Positions 44,660-55,938 of a DNA stretch of 64,000 bases are shown here, piece by piece. Source of the DNA: Epiperipatus broadwayi (lineage: Eukaryota > Onychophora > Udeonychophora > Euonychophora > Peripatidae). Each line of letters opens with the position of its first letter. Position 1 is the stretch's first letter. A model generated the notes under the pieces. It made no database searches. It was given only the letters and a program-made list of their open reading frames with translations, and was not told the origin of the DNA. Both the position numbers and the translations under genes were made by a program. The stretch covers positions 1,260,001-1,324,000 of the forward strand of contig JAQFVV010012536.1 of the NCBI GenBank assembly GCA_028023455.1, written 5' to 3'.

Positions 44660-45365
44660 GTGTTTAAATTGTTAATGAGTAAATTAAACTTTGGAGATAT
44701 CCTTTGCAATAGCTTAAATTACTTATCAAGTATATTGTCGGTATTTTCTCATCAAAATCATGGAGCGATAAAAATTGTTAAATTGTGTGTACAAACTTTG
44801 CACATAAACATTTAAATTCTAGTATTTGTTAATTGCAATTATGCTAGAAGGTTGATTCACTATATTTTAAATCTGCAGTTCCTTTATTGTTATATCTTGT
44901 AAATTATGTTGTCTTCTTCAGATCCATAGGCATCCAATGGATCCATTTCATGTTCCAGAAATATAGAAATACATGGGCTTGTTTTAGATCTATTATAAAG
45001 GTATTTATGCTGATTGATTCTAAAGTCTAAATTTGATTTGCACTTCCAATGTTCTTTAAAACACAGTCCTTTTCAAAACCCTTAAAAAATAACATTTGAA
45101 CATTTTATATTATTAATAGGCTATTTTTATTATTGTTGATTAATATAAAATATATGTAAGATGGGTCTTATATTTGAGATAAAGCTCACCAAATTCTTGG
45201 AATTATATTGTTGATTAAGTGTCTCATGTTTAAAGGGTTTTTACAACTGATTTTAATATCATTATGATATATGTTTTGACTGACTTTTTAATCTAGGAAT
45301 ATAAGGCATTATTTATTTAATCATATATGTATGTTATGAAGAACTAGCTTAAATTGAAAATGAGA
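44660..45365. other. AT-rich DNA, no gene seen
   Basis: No recognisable coding region or repeat. Confidence 0.5.
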
Positions 45366-45369
45366 TATA

Positions 45370-45655
45370 TGGGTGATCGATCAAACAATGTCATTGACGG
45401 CATTAGAGATTGAAATGAAGCTGAATTAGACATATTTCTAAAATAGATGACAATATATTGATAGTTAAAGTATTTAATTGGATCCCAAAAAATTCTAAAA
45501 GTCTTAGAGACCACATGTGAGAAGGATGGATCAAATAAAGAACTTTGCTGATGTGGTGTGGATGAGAGAGGCCAGAAATTGGAGAAACTGGATTAAACTT
45601 GGATACACCCCATCCTGAAGTGGATCAATAATGGTTTAAAATGATAATGATAGTA
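45370..45655 (+). pseudogene. Non-LTR retrotransposon 3' end fragment (10-kb family)
   Basis: In order: ATGGGTGATCGATCAAAC..., ATTGGATCCCAAAAAATTC, GACCACATGTGAGAAGG, GCTGATGTGGTGTGGATG and CATCCTGAAGTGGATC, ending near GATAATGATAGTAG. This matches the order of the 10-kb copy's last 300 bases. Many stops. Confidence 0.6.
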
Positions 45656-45684
45656 GTAATTATATTTTGGGTTATCTCATATAA

Positions 45685-46000
45685 TATGAATATGAGGCAA
45701 AATGCCTTGAAAGCGCTCGGCTGTTAATTATTTTATCGATTCATATAAGTATTTATTATAGCTTCTCTTTCCATTACCTCAACATGCTTGTTATAATATT
45801 AACTGTAAAATGTCTTTACAAAAATTCAAACATTATTTAAGCTTTCCAAATATTATTCAACTGTTAGTAGTAGCACACAGACTAATATAACCCAACATTT
45901 GCAGTATCATTCTTCTCTCTTCTTCAGATGGTCTGAGGAGTAATGATAATAACATGAGAACTTGAATCTAGACCTTTAGATTCATGAAATATTAAATCCA
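45685..46000. repeat. PLE terminal-repeat-like sequence (family B)
   Basis: Starts TTGAAAGCGCTCGGCTG, then TTTAAGCTTTCCAAATATT, CAACTGTTAGTAGTAGCAC, ACAGACTAATATAACCC and CTTCTTCAGATGGTCTGAG. Matches the order at 7.8-8.3 kb. On the minus strand a CTGAAGA word and an AAATGTTGGG word have hammerhead-like order but stem II is not convincing. Confidence 0.5.
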
Positions 46001-46484
46001 AGGAGATGCTGTAACCAATTAGGCTATTTTGTCAAAAACAACAGTCTGTAAAAATTTCATATGATTTTCTAAGAATTCTTCTGATTTATCCACTTTTCCT
46101 TAAGGATAAGATTAATGAGTGAATTCCAAATACTAGAATAATAACACTCATGTGAGCTTCTGTGTATGTGTGTGTTTTCTCTCTACACTATTTTTGTCTT
46201 TTTCCAATTGAATCAATGCTCATTGATATTTATATGGTCTTCTACTTTAAATATATTTGTCTTTGATTTTCTAATCATCAGGTAGTACCCATTAATTGAT
46301 TTTCAATAGGGTGATTGGTTTCACCAAATATGCATTTAGGTTTTGAAGAGGTTAGAATTTTCTATAGTGTTATTATGATTGTTCCAAAGCTGTAGCACAT
46401 TAGAAGGAATCATAATTTTTCCAAAACTTAAATTTGACATATGTTGTATAATTTAAATTTGTCAAGTTGAAAACATCTATAAAA

Positions 46485-46790
46485 TACCATGTGAAGATGA
46501 AGGGTATATATTGGTAAAACCAATCATCCTACTGAAAAGTAAGTAAAGAAGCACAAACTGGTGATTAGAAGAGCAAAACAGATACAGTATATCTAATGTA
46601 GAAGACTACGTTCATTCCAAATGAACATGTGATCAATTAGAAAAATACGTAAGTAATGGACAGAATCAAAAAGTAAATTCAAAAAATCTTCTCATGTGGT
46701 ATTTGGCAGTCATCACATAAATCAATGTAAATTTGAGAACTTATAAGGTTTGGAAGCCTCTCATTAACCTTCCCCTTATGGAAAAGTGGA
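46485..46790 (+). pseudogene. PLE GIY-YIG endonuclease fragment
   Basis: Translation across frames gives YKIPCED followed by EGYI and a KT element, then Lys/His-rich sequence and ...DYVHSK, resembling the start of the GIY-YIG nuclease domain at the C-terminus of Penelope-like proteins. In that family the sequence is a Y-x-IPC...Y-IG-T block. Frameshifts after EGYI and stops make it dead. Family B pLTR-like sequence lies 0.5 kb upstream, consistent with one broken PLE. Confidence 0.5.
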
Positions 46791-46794
46791 AAAA

Positions 46795-47640
46795 TCTGGA
46801 GACACTTATAGATAATCATATTGATACCTTTGACAGAATAATCTAGTTAGTTAGAGCTTCTTAAACTTAATATTCACAAATCTATAGATACTGATTCAAT
46901 TCCTATGCTAATCCTGTCACTGGTCAATCCATTCTTATATCAAGGTGATAGTAGAATAATACAACTCAAACTATTAGGTTATACGTTTTATATGTTGTTT
47001 CTAGCAATTGGATGATATTAGAAAAGTTTAAATAAAGTTTAAATTTTTTAAAAGAGCACCATCATAAACTTTTAATCATTTAAGATGATGATGATAATAT
47101 TTAAATATTTACTATTGTTTAATATTTGATTAAAATGTTTCTTTGATTTAAGTACGAATGTTGTTCCATTCTTTTATCTTTTCTAACCTACAACTTTAAG
47201 CTTTCTACTGAAAACATCATATAAACATAAAAATTAGATAATTAGTATATTTATTGAGCCAATGTTAAAATATATACAAAAATTCTTTTTCTCTTTTTTT
47301 AAAAAAAATATCAAATTATCAAAGATACAACTTGAAAGAGACTTTCTACCCATAAAAGACAACTAAATAAATGAATGTCCTACTTTTTTAAGTTTTATTT
47401 TTGCTGTCTTCTTTTAAAATCAAATTCAAATGTAAGAAATTAATGATATTTCTGATTATATTTAAAATGAATCGTAATTTAGGATAATTAATCCTTTTAT
47501 TATCCGTACAGAATTTGTTCACATCATTATTAATAAAACCCTAATAATTTAAATAAGCCCGTAAATAAATTTACACTTTATCAAATATATATCCCTGATA
47601 GTAGAAATCTATTTATAGAACAACTAAATCCGAAAATATT
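46795..47640. other. AT-rich DNA, no gene seen
   Basis: TTTAAATAAAGTTTAAATTTTTT near 47.03 kb may be the end of a family B PLE. Nothing else recognised. Confidence 0.4.
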
Positions 47641-47826
47641 ATTAGAATAATCCTCAAACCGATAATCTTTAGTTTAATAAATAACTAATAAAAATTATTA
47701 ATATACTTCCATCAAGTGGTTTGTGTCAAAGTTGTGAGGCAGTAAGTTTGATATTTATCACCTAAACTGTAATTGGCTATATATATACTGAGCAGTGATA
47801 AAGATGTGTGAGAGAGATTGTGATTT

Positions 47827-47875
47827 GAGTCAACTGGTGAGTGCTGGTTCAGCACGAAATGCTTATCTTGGGCAT
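47827..47875 (+). ncRNA. Hammerhead ribozyme-like module, unit 1
   Basis: GAGTCAA, CTGGTGA (A6 changed to G), stem II GTGCTG/CAGCAC with a three-base GTT loop (six perfect pairs), GAAA, a short stem III ATG...TAT with C at the cleavage site, and TTGGGC, which pairs with the bases before the core. One core change. Confidence 0.55.
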
Positions 47876-48192
47876 CATACATCTTTTTCCCAGGTCTTTA
47901 GTCATAAGTTTATGATTACTCTCTTCCAGAAGATGTGAAATGTGGATAGAAACCAGTCTCTTACCTTGCTTGAGAGTGGTGTAGTGAAAATTACACTACA
48001 AAAATATTATTCATTAAGTGTATAATATCTAGTCTAATGGATGACTAATAAAAATTATTAATATAAATTCCATTACACGATTTGTGTCATAGTTATGAGA
48101 GTAGTAAGTTTGATGTTATCAATTAAATTATAGTAATTGGCTATCTATATGCACTGGATATTGATAAAGACTTGTGTGAGAGATTGTGATCT

Positions 48193-48240
48193 GGTTCAAC
48201 TGAAGAGTGCTGTTTCAGTATGAAATGTTCATCTTGGTGA
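48193..48240 (+). ncRNA. Hammerhead ribozyme, intact core, unit 2
   Basis: GGTTCAA, an intact CTGAAGA, stem II GTGCTG/CAGTAT (with two G·T pairs), intact GAAA, a stem III hairpin ATG-TT-CAT, cleavage-site C, then TTGGTG pairing with CAA and the wobble T before the core. All conserved core bases are present. The open frame starting at 48207 runs through this module by chance. Confidence 0.65.
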
Positions 48241-48324
48241 TCTTACATCTTTATCACATGTCTTTGGTCTATCTATATATACTGAACAATGATAAAGATA
48301 TGTGTAAAAGATTGTTGTCTGAGC

Positions 48325-48380
48325 CAATATATAATGAGCGTTGGTTCAGCACAGAATGTGTATCTTGGGGATTGAACATC
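48325..48380 (+). ncRNA. Decayed hammerhead-like module, unit 3
   Basis: GAGCCAA, TAATGAG in place of the core, GTTGGTTCAGCAC, AGAATGTGTATC and TTGGGGA keep the order of units 1 and 2 but lack the CTGANGA and GAAA cores. Confidence 0.4.
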
Positions 48381-48837
48381 TTCACATGGCTTTGGTCATA
48401 TGTTTATGATTACACCCCTCCACAAGGTGTGAAAAGCAGATATAAAGCAATCCCTATTTTGCATGAGAGCAGTATAGTGAAAATTAAACGACAGATATAT
48501 TATTCTACTCTTTTATATTCAAGTTTTACCTTAACATTGATACAAATGGCTCATTCGTAAACCATCAATATATTTTTTTATTAGTTTATTTTTAAATTAG
48601 GGTTCAGAAACACAATTTGTCATAACATTTGTTTGGACAAAAATTATTAATTTTATTTTAAAATATTTTATATAATAATTTAAACGTAAATTGACTACTT
48701 TTATTGACAAATAAATAAATGCAGTATTTTATTAAATGAAACTAAACTTCAAAGCTGATATCTTTTACATTTATTATGTTATATTTGAAATGTTGTTTAA
48801 GATTTATTTATCTTTGTTTGCAGGATTCGAAGCTTAG

Positions 48838-48975
48838 ACTTTCACATGACCCACAACTCTCAGTGCCATCTTATATTGCTGACCCACCTGATCACACACA
48901 TGTTGGAAAGATAAATAATCACCAATATACATATGGCACTGAGAGTTGTGGGTCGTGTGAAAGTCCGAGTTTAAT
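48838..48975. repeat. HH-C foldback fragment
   Basis: Left: GACTTTCACATGACCCACAAC and the phrase TCTCAGTGCCAT. Right: ATGGCACTGAGAGTTGTGGG and CGTGTGAAAGTC. The middle has the HH-C words GAAAGATAAATAATCACCAA and TATACATAT and stops one to a few bases past the expected hammerhead cleavage position. No ribozyme core remains. Confidence 0.65.
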
Positions 48976-49306
48976 CCCGCATATGTACAAATATATAAAT
49001 GAAAGTGGTAAGCCTGTACAATGTATTACCTTTGTTTGGAAAATGACTAAGTCATATAATTACATAACTTCATAGGTGTATAGTTGGATTAAAGTTTATT
49101 CTTAATAAACTAATCATGTGTTAAAACAGTATTATTATTTTTTCCATGAACATAATATATATATATATATATATATAGCAAAAATAATAAATATAAGGGT
49201 AATAAACTATTATAAATACTTTTTCAATCTGCAGAAGTACTTTCAGTTAATTTCTTAAACCTGCCTCAACTGCCATTAAATTTAAAAAACAAAGTGGAAG
49301 CAAATG

Positions 49307-49813
49307 TCATGAATTCAAATCCCATGAATCTCGTATTTTAATGTTAGCAGCTTGTCTATTTATTAAATGCATTTTATTTCTATTTATTAAAATTGCCTCC
49401 TTAATTTTTCTTTTATTATGGTCTCTCTCTTCATGAAAAATTTTCACACTTTCAATATCAAATTTAAATTTATATTTACATGTTTTTTCATGATCAAAGA
49501 AAACTGAAGCAGTCATTAAATCACCATTATTCTTACTTTTTATATGCTTATATAACAATTCATCCTCCTTTAATCTCTTTTCAATACTGTACCTTGATTT
49601 ACCTATATATGATAACATATACTCACAAAAAATTTGATATACAACATTACTTTTCTGCTTGACAGGTATGACATCCTTAGAATTATTCACTAATTTATTA
49701 ACATTATTTGGAACATAGAATGAAACATTAAACATGCTCTTATATATATCCTTAAAAAATTCCATTTTGTGGATTTGAAATAAATGGAATAGATATCTAT
49801 TGTTTACTATCAA
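49307..49813 (-). pseudogene. PLE GIY-YIG endonuclease domain
   Basis: 168 codons. After a linker (FNVSFYVPNNVNKL), VVYQIFCEYMLSYIGKSRYS gives the GIY-YIG core with its Tyr, Cys and the YIGKSR motif; KRLKEDELLYKHIK follows and HNKRKIKEAILINRNKMHLI corresponds to the conserved Arg/Glu helix. In PLE this nuclease nicks the target for reverse transcription. The frame remains open across the whole domain, unlike the copy at 52.3 kb. The reverse-transcriptase part of this element has stops, so the protein as a whole is not made. Confidence 0.7.
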
Positions 49814-49934
49814 TCTTCATTTCTTTTAAGCCATTATAACTATTTTTAAATTGAAATAAAGTATTATTTATTTGTTCCATTTTATAACCAATATTAAGCA
49901 ATACATGACAAATATCTCAATATTTTTCAGTTTA

Positions 49935-50690
49935 TCAATTTGTTAATGACATACCATTACAAAACAAAAAAGATCTAAAACTTACCATCTTATGCATAAT
50001 TGATACTTTTGATTTACAATCTATATATCCCAGTTTTTGCAACAGCTTGATTATTAATTTATAATTTAATATACTGTTATCTCTTGTAATAAACAAATCC
50101 AAATATTTAATACTTTTGACCTGTTCCTTTTTCAATAGTCCATTTCAAACCATTCAAATTATTTCATTTCTCTATAAGCAAATTTATAGTATTAGTATTT
50201 CTCAAACAAAAACATCATCCACATAGCTTTTGCAAATTTTAGTATCTTCAATAGAGCACATATTTAAAATACCAATCTAATATGTAGACAAAACAAAATT
50301 GCAAACTTGTGCAACAACAGGCAGACCCATAGGTCAACCTTTAGACATTTTATAATATTGACCATCAAAAGAAGCAACAATGTTATCATCAAAAAATTTT
50401 AAAAAATCAATAATAAAGTTTATCACATATTTACAAACATCTTTACTTTTTAGTGCATGTTCAATTATTTTTATGGAATCCATTCTATCAATAGAACTAT
50501 ACATTTATGGTTAGATCTAATGAGACAATTACATCATTCTCATTAATCACTAAATTTTTAATACTATTTACAAAGTCAAAAGATGAAGAAATAGTATTTT
50601 CCCAAATCCTAAAAACTCTTGAAAAAGCTTACCAATATATTTAGAAGTCTAATACATGAATGAACCACAGAAATCTATGATAATTCACAA
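49935..50690 (-). pseudogene. PLE reverse-transcriptase core, broken
   Basis: Minus strand. The segment at 49935-50135 reads VKSIKYLDLFITRDNSIL, the PLE block after the catalytic Asp pair. Above it, 50.28-50.55 kb translates with frameshifts to the MSKGLP-like/VCNFVLSTY palm region and a DRMDSIKIIEHALKS-like block. In-frame stops and frame changes rule out an active enzyme. Confidence 0.6.
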
Positions 50691-51249
50691 AGGATTATCT
50701 TCTTTATGTAACTTTATATTTGCAAAAATCAGGAAGGATATATCATATAATATGCATGATTACTTAAAGCTTTAATTTTAGCACTTTATAAAATATTGTT
50801 AATACATTTTTTCTTTGTCCATTCATATTATATTCTTCAATCAAAAAAAACCAAGTTTCTCTATTTGCACTTTAACTTTATCAACATATTGACATTTCAT
50901 CATTAAACACATTCGTAGCCCTTTATCTTCTTTCAAACAAATGATATCACTTTTCAGCCTCTGTTTAAATTCTGAAATAGCCCATTCCCATTATTTATCA
51001 TAAGGCATCACATTAAATGTATTACAATTAATTTTCTTGATAATATCATCAGCAATATGATTATCATCAGGAATCATTTCAAATAAATTTTGAATAGCTG
51101 CAATTAGTTCCAAATTATAATCATTCCAAATACCATGACATAAAATGTATTTCTGAATCAAATGTATCTTTCTATTTAATAAATTAATAAAGTTTAACTC
51201 ATTATAAGCAAATATAAAGTTACATAAAGAAGATAATCCTTTGTGAATT

Positions 51250-52140
51250 ATGATAGATTTTGGTGGTTCATTTGTGTATCAAACTTCTAAATATATTGGC
51301 AAGCTTTTAGAAGAGTTTTTAGGATTTGGGGAAAATACTATCGCTTCATTGTTTGACTTTGTAAATAGTATTAAAAATTTAGTGATGAATGAGAACAATA
51401 TTATTGCCTCATTAGATATAACAGAAATGTATGATTCTATTGATAAAATGGATTCCATAAAAATAATTGAACATACATTAAAAAGTAAAGGTGTTGTAAA
51501 TAGGTGATAAAGTTTATTGTTGATTCTTTAAAAAAATTTGATGATAACATTGTTGTTTCTTTTGAAGGTCATTATTATAAAATGTCTAAAGGTTGCACTA
51601 TGGGTCTGCCTGTTGTTGCACAAGTTTGCAATTTTGTTTTGTCTACATATTAGAGTGATATTTTAAACATGTGCTCTTTTAAAGATATTAAAATTTACAA
51701 AGGGTATGTGCATGATGTTTTTGTTTGGAGAAATACTAATACTATAAATTTGCTTGTAGAGGAATTAAATAAGTTGAATGGCTTGAAATAGACTATTGAA
51801 AAGGAGCAGGACAAAAATATTAAATATTTGGATTTGATTATTACAAGAGATAATGGTATATTAAATAATAAATTAATAAGCAAGCTGTTGCAAAAATGAG
51901 GATATATAAATGGTAAATCAAAAGTACCAATTGTGCCTAAGATGGCAAGTTTTGGATCTTTTTTGTTTCGTAATGAAAAATTATGTCATTACCAAAGTGA
52001 TAAACTGAAAATATTGAGATATTTGCCAAGAAATTGCTTGATGTTGGTTATAAAATGAAACAAATAAACAATACTTTATGTCAATTTAAAAAGAGTTATA
52101 AAGGTTTAAAGAAAATGAAGATTGATAGTAAACAATAGAT
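51250..52140 (+). pseudogene. PLE reverse-transcriptase region, broken
   Basis: The first open part (85 codons) contains FGGSFVYQTSKYIGKLLEEF and IASLDITEMYDSIDK, the latter equivalent to the first catalytic Asp block of PLE RT. After a stop, other frames give MSKGCTMGLPVVAQVCNF (RT motif 4-like), a GYVHDVFVW block where the Asp pair YxDD is replaced by H-D, and IKYLDLIITRDNGIL. Loss of one catalytic Asp and of the frame means no activity. Confidence 0.65.
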
Positions 52141-52570
52141 ATCTATTCCATTTATTTCAAATCCACAAGTGAAATTTTTTAAGGATATATATAAGAACAT
52201 GTTTATGTTTCATTCTATGTTCCAAATAATGTTAATAAATTAGTGAATAATTCTAAGGATGTTATACTGTCAAACAGAAATGTAATGTTGCATATCACAT
52301 TTTTTGTGAGTGTATGCTATCATATATAGGTGAATCAAGGTGCAGTGTTGAAAATATATTAAAGGAGCATGAATTGTTATATAAGCATGTAAAAAATAAA
52401 AATAATGGTGATTTAATGACTGTTTCAGTTTTCTTTGACCACAAAAACACATGTAAATATAAATTTTAATTTGATATTGAAAGTTTGAAAATTCTTCATG
52501 AAGAGAGAAACCATAATAAAAGAAAAATTAAGGAGGCAATTTTTATAAATAGGTATAAAATGCATTTAAA
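52140..52570 (+). pseudogene. PLE GIY-YIG domain, broken plus-strand copy
   Basis: Parallel to 49307-49813 (reverse orientation) with many substitutions and stops, including in the Y-IG block (translation breaks after CYHI). It ends at TTAA, where the insertion begins. Confidence 0.6.
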
Positions 52571-53482
52571 ATGCACAGGTGCATCAGTGGCTTTGGATCG
52601 CTCTAAATTGGTCATTTTTTGATAATACTCATTGGAAAGTTTAGAAAAAGTCCCATAAGATGCTGCCCTGTCTTGAATTATTTTACAAGTAAAAAATCAA
52701 TACTAGGAGTGTTTTAAGTTTAACAAAAGAAGAAGGTGAACGCTGATTGGTTGGGCCATCCATTCTCGATGCTTATTGGCTGATGATTCCAATAAATATT
52801 TTTTCACCGCTGAAAATAAAAATATATGTTTTAGAATGTTTTTTTTATTATTTTTCGTACATATTATAAATTAGTTTTATAAAATCTGCTGAAAATATAG
52901 TTATTTTACAAAAGTAGTAAGGTTTTATTAAAAAATTGTATACTTTACACGATTGTAAATTGAAAAAAAAAACCAGCAATAGCAATAATTTTGACATCCT
53001 GTCAAGAGTTTAGATTGCCTCAAGCTGTTTATTTAATTTTCAAACAAAGATTAATGTTTTAGAATATTTTTCTGGCATTTATTTACATATTATAATGTAT
53101 TTTGGTTAAAATATGCTGAAAATATAATTATTTTTAGAAAAACGCTAAGATTTTACTAAAAAAAATTTTAAAAAATTCCTTAACGTAAATCTGGGAGGGA
53201 ATATAAATGACATTTATATTGCTTGTAATTTGCTTGTAATATTTTCTTTGATTTTTCCGCTTTTGAATATTTCTATAAAATACAAATAAAAATATATTTT
53301 TGAAAAAACATTCGTTTACTTTCCTAACATCACAAATAATTAATATACTCTTTGAAAATGAAACTAAAATTAATATATATTAAAAGATGAAAATATTTTT
53401 ATCAAAGAGTTTGTCAATTGACCAATTAAACGTTTCAGAGTTTTACCTCATTTGGCCAATAATGAAGTGACCATCGGAAAGG
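52570..53482. mobile_element. 0.9-kb insertion at TTAA in the PLE
   Basis: The uninterrupted minus copy has ATGCATTTAATAAATAG at this point. Here the target reads ATGCATTTAA, then 913 bases, then TTAATAAATAG, so TTAA is duplicated (52566-52569, 53483-53486). TTAA duplication is the sign of piggyBac-type and some other DNA transposons. The ends (AATGCACAGG and CGGAAAGG) show no obvious inverted repeats. Inside, about 110 bases (52830-52940) recur with divergence in direct orientation at 53055-53165 (TGCTGAAAATATA(G/A)TTATTTT). There is no transposase frame. Confidence 0.6.
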
Positions 53483-53699
53483 TTAATAAATAGACAAGCT
53501 GCTAACCTTAATATATGGGATTTATGGGATTTGAATTGATGACATTTGCTTCTATTTTTTTTTAAAGTTAATGACAGTTGGGGCAGTTTAAGAAATTAGC
53601 AGAAAGTACTTCTGTGGATTGAAAGAGTGTTTATAATAGTTTATTACCATTATATTTATTATTTTTGCTATGATTGCAATATTGTTTTAATTAATGGAC

Positions 53700-55130
53700 A
53701 TTTTGTTTATAATATATATATATATATATATATTGTACCTTCTGAAATTTAAGATGTTATGTGTTAATATGTCAGTCATATTTATTTTAAATCTTTTTTT
53801 CTCATTTAATTTTTGGATGGTGAATATGTTATCTTACGAAATATTGAAATGTGTTGCTATGACAATGATAATATTAATCTAAAATTTTTTATTATTAATT
53901 GTATTATAAGATTATAAATTGACTTTATTCATTTTAAAATGTGAATAATAAAGCATATAGTTTTGTTGATTATTATTCTTTTTTTGTTATATGTTTCATT
54001 TTAGTTACTGCATTCACAATAGTGAATTATAAAAATACAAATAAATGTTTAATATTTCAAATGTATTTGTCATTTTCATTTGTATGACATTATACTAATG
54101 AAATATGTATAAAAATATATTTCCAGTGTAATATACTGAAAATGTAGTGTAAATTGTTTATTTTTTATAAAAAATAGTATTAGTAATGTAAAACATACAT
54201 TTTGTTATATATAATAATTCTAAAATATTTATTTTTATTTGTCATTATAGTAATATGATTTTTTTTTATTCATTTATGAAATGCTACTGAAAATTGCTTA
54301 AAAGAGTGAATATAGAAGATTCCTACAGTTACACTGATGTCTATAAGAAAATCTTAAAATATGACTGAATAGTTTGAACTCATTCTTCTCTCTCTTACTT
54401 TATCTTTAAACAGAAGCATGTATAACTTTTTTATATCAATTTTATTTATCTTAAAAGTATATAATTGACTTTAAAAAATGGAGGAGTAAAAAACAAAACT
54501 GCCTGCCTATGAATTGGGGTGGCTTATTGAGAAAATGATAATTTATTATAAAAAAAAGTCATTGTTAATTGCTTCTTTTCTTTAATGAATCATCACAATA
54601 TTTATATTTTTTGAAATGGATGTTGCCTATATTTTAAAAATGGAATACAAACATCAAAAGATGTCCAAGAGTCATATTTTCCTGCCTATGTAATTTTATT
54701 AGATCGATTGATCAAAGCTTTCTAAGATATGAATCAGTTCAATTTTCCACCATATCATTCTAGATAAAGTTAGAATCTATTCATTTATAATATTTTGAAA
54801 TAATACTTGTTCATTAAAGGATATCTTTTCATATCGTCATGAATATAAACTAATACTTGCATGTGCTACATTGTAATAACTAAATATTTATTACTTGAAA
54901 GAATGATTTACATATGTGTATAAAACTTTGGAATCAATAAAATGTACTTTGGATTTTAAAAAATTTCATGAATAAATTATATCTTCTCTGGAAAAAAAAC
55001 ATATTATTGGTTTATAGCTTTATATAGACATCGAAACTGTGATGCCATTTTGGAAATACAGTATGTAAAGATTCTCAGTCAGGTTGTTTATTTATATTTG
55101 TCATTATTATTGATGTATATATAATAAAGA
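53700..55130. other. AT-rich DNA, no gene seen
   Basis: Only chance frames and poly-A-signal-like hexamers. Confidence 0.5.
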
Positions 55131-55234
55131 GCAAATATTTCTAAACAAGCTTATTTTATTAATATTTTATTTTTTATTTTTTATGATAAATGATATAAGA
55201 GAAAGCATTCAAATCTTTATCTATGATTGTGCCA

Positions 55235-55275
55235 TCCACAGACCGGTTTCGAGCTATAGGTCTCTTCAGTGAAGA
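55235..55275 (-). ncRNA. Hammerhead ribozyme, intact core (HH-A)
   Basis: Minus strand: TCTTCA pairs with TGTGGA (four pairs plus one T·G, one T·T). The core CTGAAGA is intact. Stem II GACC...GCTC pairs in three of four positions with a TATA loop; GAAA is intact. Stem III ACCGGT is self-complementary with no loop of its own, and the cleavage-site base is C. Such a minimal stem III suggests cleavage in a paired dimer, as reported for some PLE hammerheads. Confidence 0.65.
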
Positions 55276-55896
55276 GCTAGGACATCAGATTAAAAATACC
55301 AACTCTAACCAAGTCTTTATCTAATACTTAACTATTAAAAAGAAGATCTGAAACTTTCACATCTAATGTCATCAAATTCAGCTCTCCAACTGAAATAGCT
55401 ATATGGGTCTGAATTAAACTCAGATACTCCAACATTAATAGCCTTAGCAATTTAATATAGCCAAAGCTTCAATAAACAAAAGTATAATAGTAATAAAACC
55501 AAGGGATAAATCACATGACCTATATAGCTTGTAATTACCAATATGTAATAAAGAGCAATTATTTCTAAACAAACTTATTTTATTACTTATATATATATAT
55601 AAATTAATGAAAATGCTGTAAGAAAAAGCATTCAAATCTTTATCTATGATTGTTGCCATTCCTAGACCAGTTTTATTATTATAATTTTGATTATTAAAGC
55701 ATCGGCTATATTAAATTGCTAGGGCTATTAATATATGGAGTATGTGAATTTACTTCAGGTCCACGTAGCTATTTCAGTTGGAGAGCTGAATTTGAAGACA
55801 TTAGATATGTCTGAAAGTTTCAGATCTTCTTCTTAATAGTTAAGTATTAGATAAATGCTTGGTTAGAGTTGGTATTTTTGAAACTGATGTCCTATG

Positions 55897-55938
55897 TCCT
55901 CACTGAAGAGAGCCATAGATCAAAACTTTTCTGGTTAT
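55897..55938 (+). ncRNA. Hammerhead-like module (HH-A), decayed
   Basis: TCCTCA and CTGAAGA are intact, then GAGCC...GATC and AAAA (G12 lost) with a disordered stem III. Confidence 0.4.

Larger units (their letters stand above)
47660..48500 (+). repeat. Tandem array of three hammerhead-bearing units (HH-D-like)
   Basis: Unit 1 (47660-48010) and unit 2 (48011-48270) share TAATAAAAATTATTAATATA, AGTAAGTTTGAT, TAATTGGCTAT, GATAAAGA...TGTGTGAGAGA and the ribozyme segment. Unit 3 (48271-48495) starts again at TATCTATATATACTG and continues through its own diverged ribozyme to the GTGAAAATTA end that unit 1 also has. Head-to-tail order with one hammerhead per unit is like PLE pLTR tandems and retrozyme-type elements, from which cleavage between ribozymes releases unit-length RNA. 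Confidence 0.75.
49145..51207 (-). mobile_element. Penelope-like element, minus-strand copy
   Basis: A minus-strand PLE with reverse-transcriptase and GIY-YIG nuclease regions, broken into frames. From the right end: an N-terminal region (with the LIQKYILCHGIWNDYNLELI block), the RT start with KLHKEDNPLW and TSKYIGKLFQEFLG, the palm region (50.27-50.55 kb), a KYLDLFITRD block at about 50.0-50.1 kb, and the nuclease at 49.3-49.8 kb. The 3' end lies near an (AT)n tract at 49.16 kb. It faces a second copy at 51208. Confidence 0.75.
51208..53690 (+). mobile_element. Penelope-like element, plus-strand copy, split by an insertion
   Basis: Starts abruptly at GCAAATATAAAGTTACATAA and mirrors the minus copy's segment 50640-50735 (spacer 50736-51207 unique to the minus copy). 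RT region to about 52.1 kb, nuclease to 52.57 kb, then after the insertion (52570-53482) the 3' end resumes at TAAATAGACAAGCTGC and ends in the (AT)n tract near 53.7 kb. Multiple stops. Confidence 0.75.

Noticed and set aside
48207-48560. 117-codon plus-strand frame
   Set aside because: It runs from within one hammerhead module through the third tandem unit; composition follows the repeat and no domain is seen.
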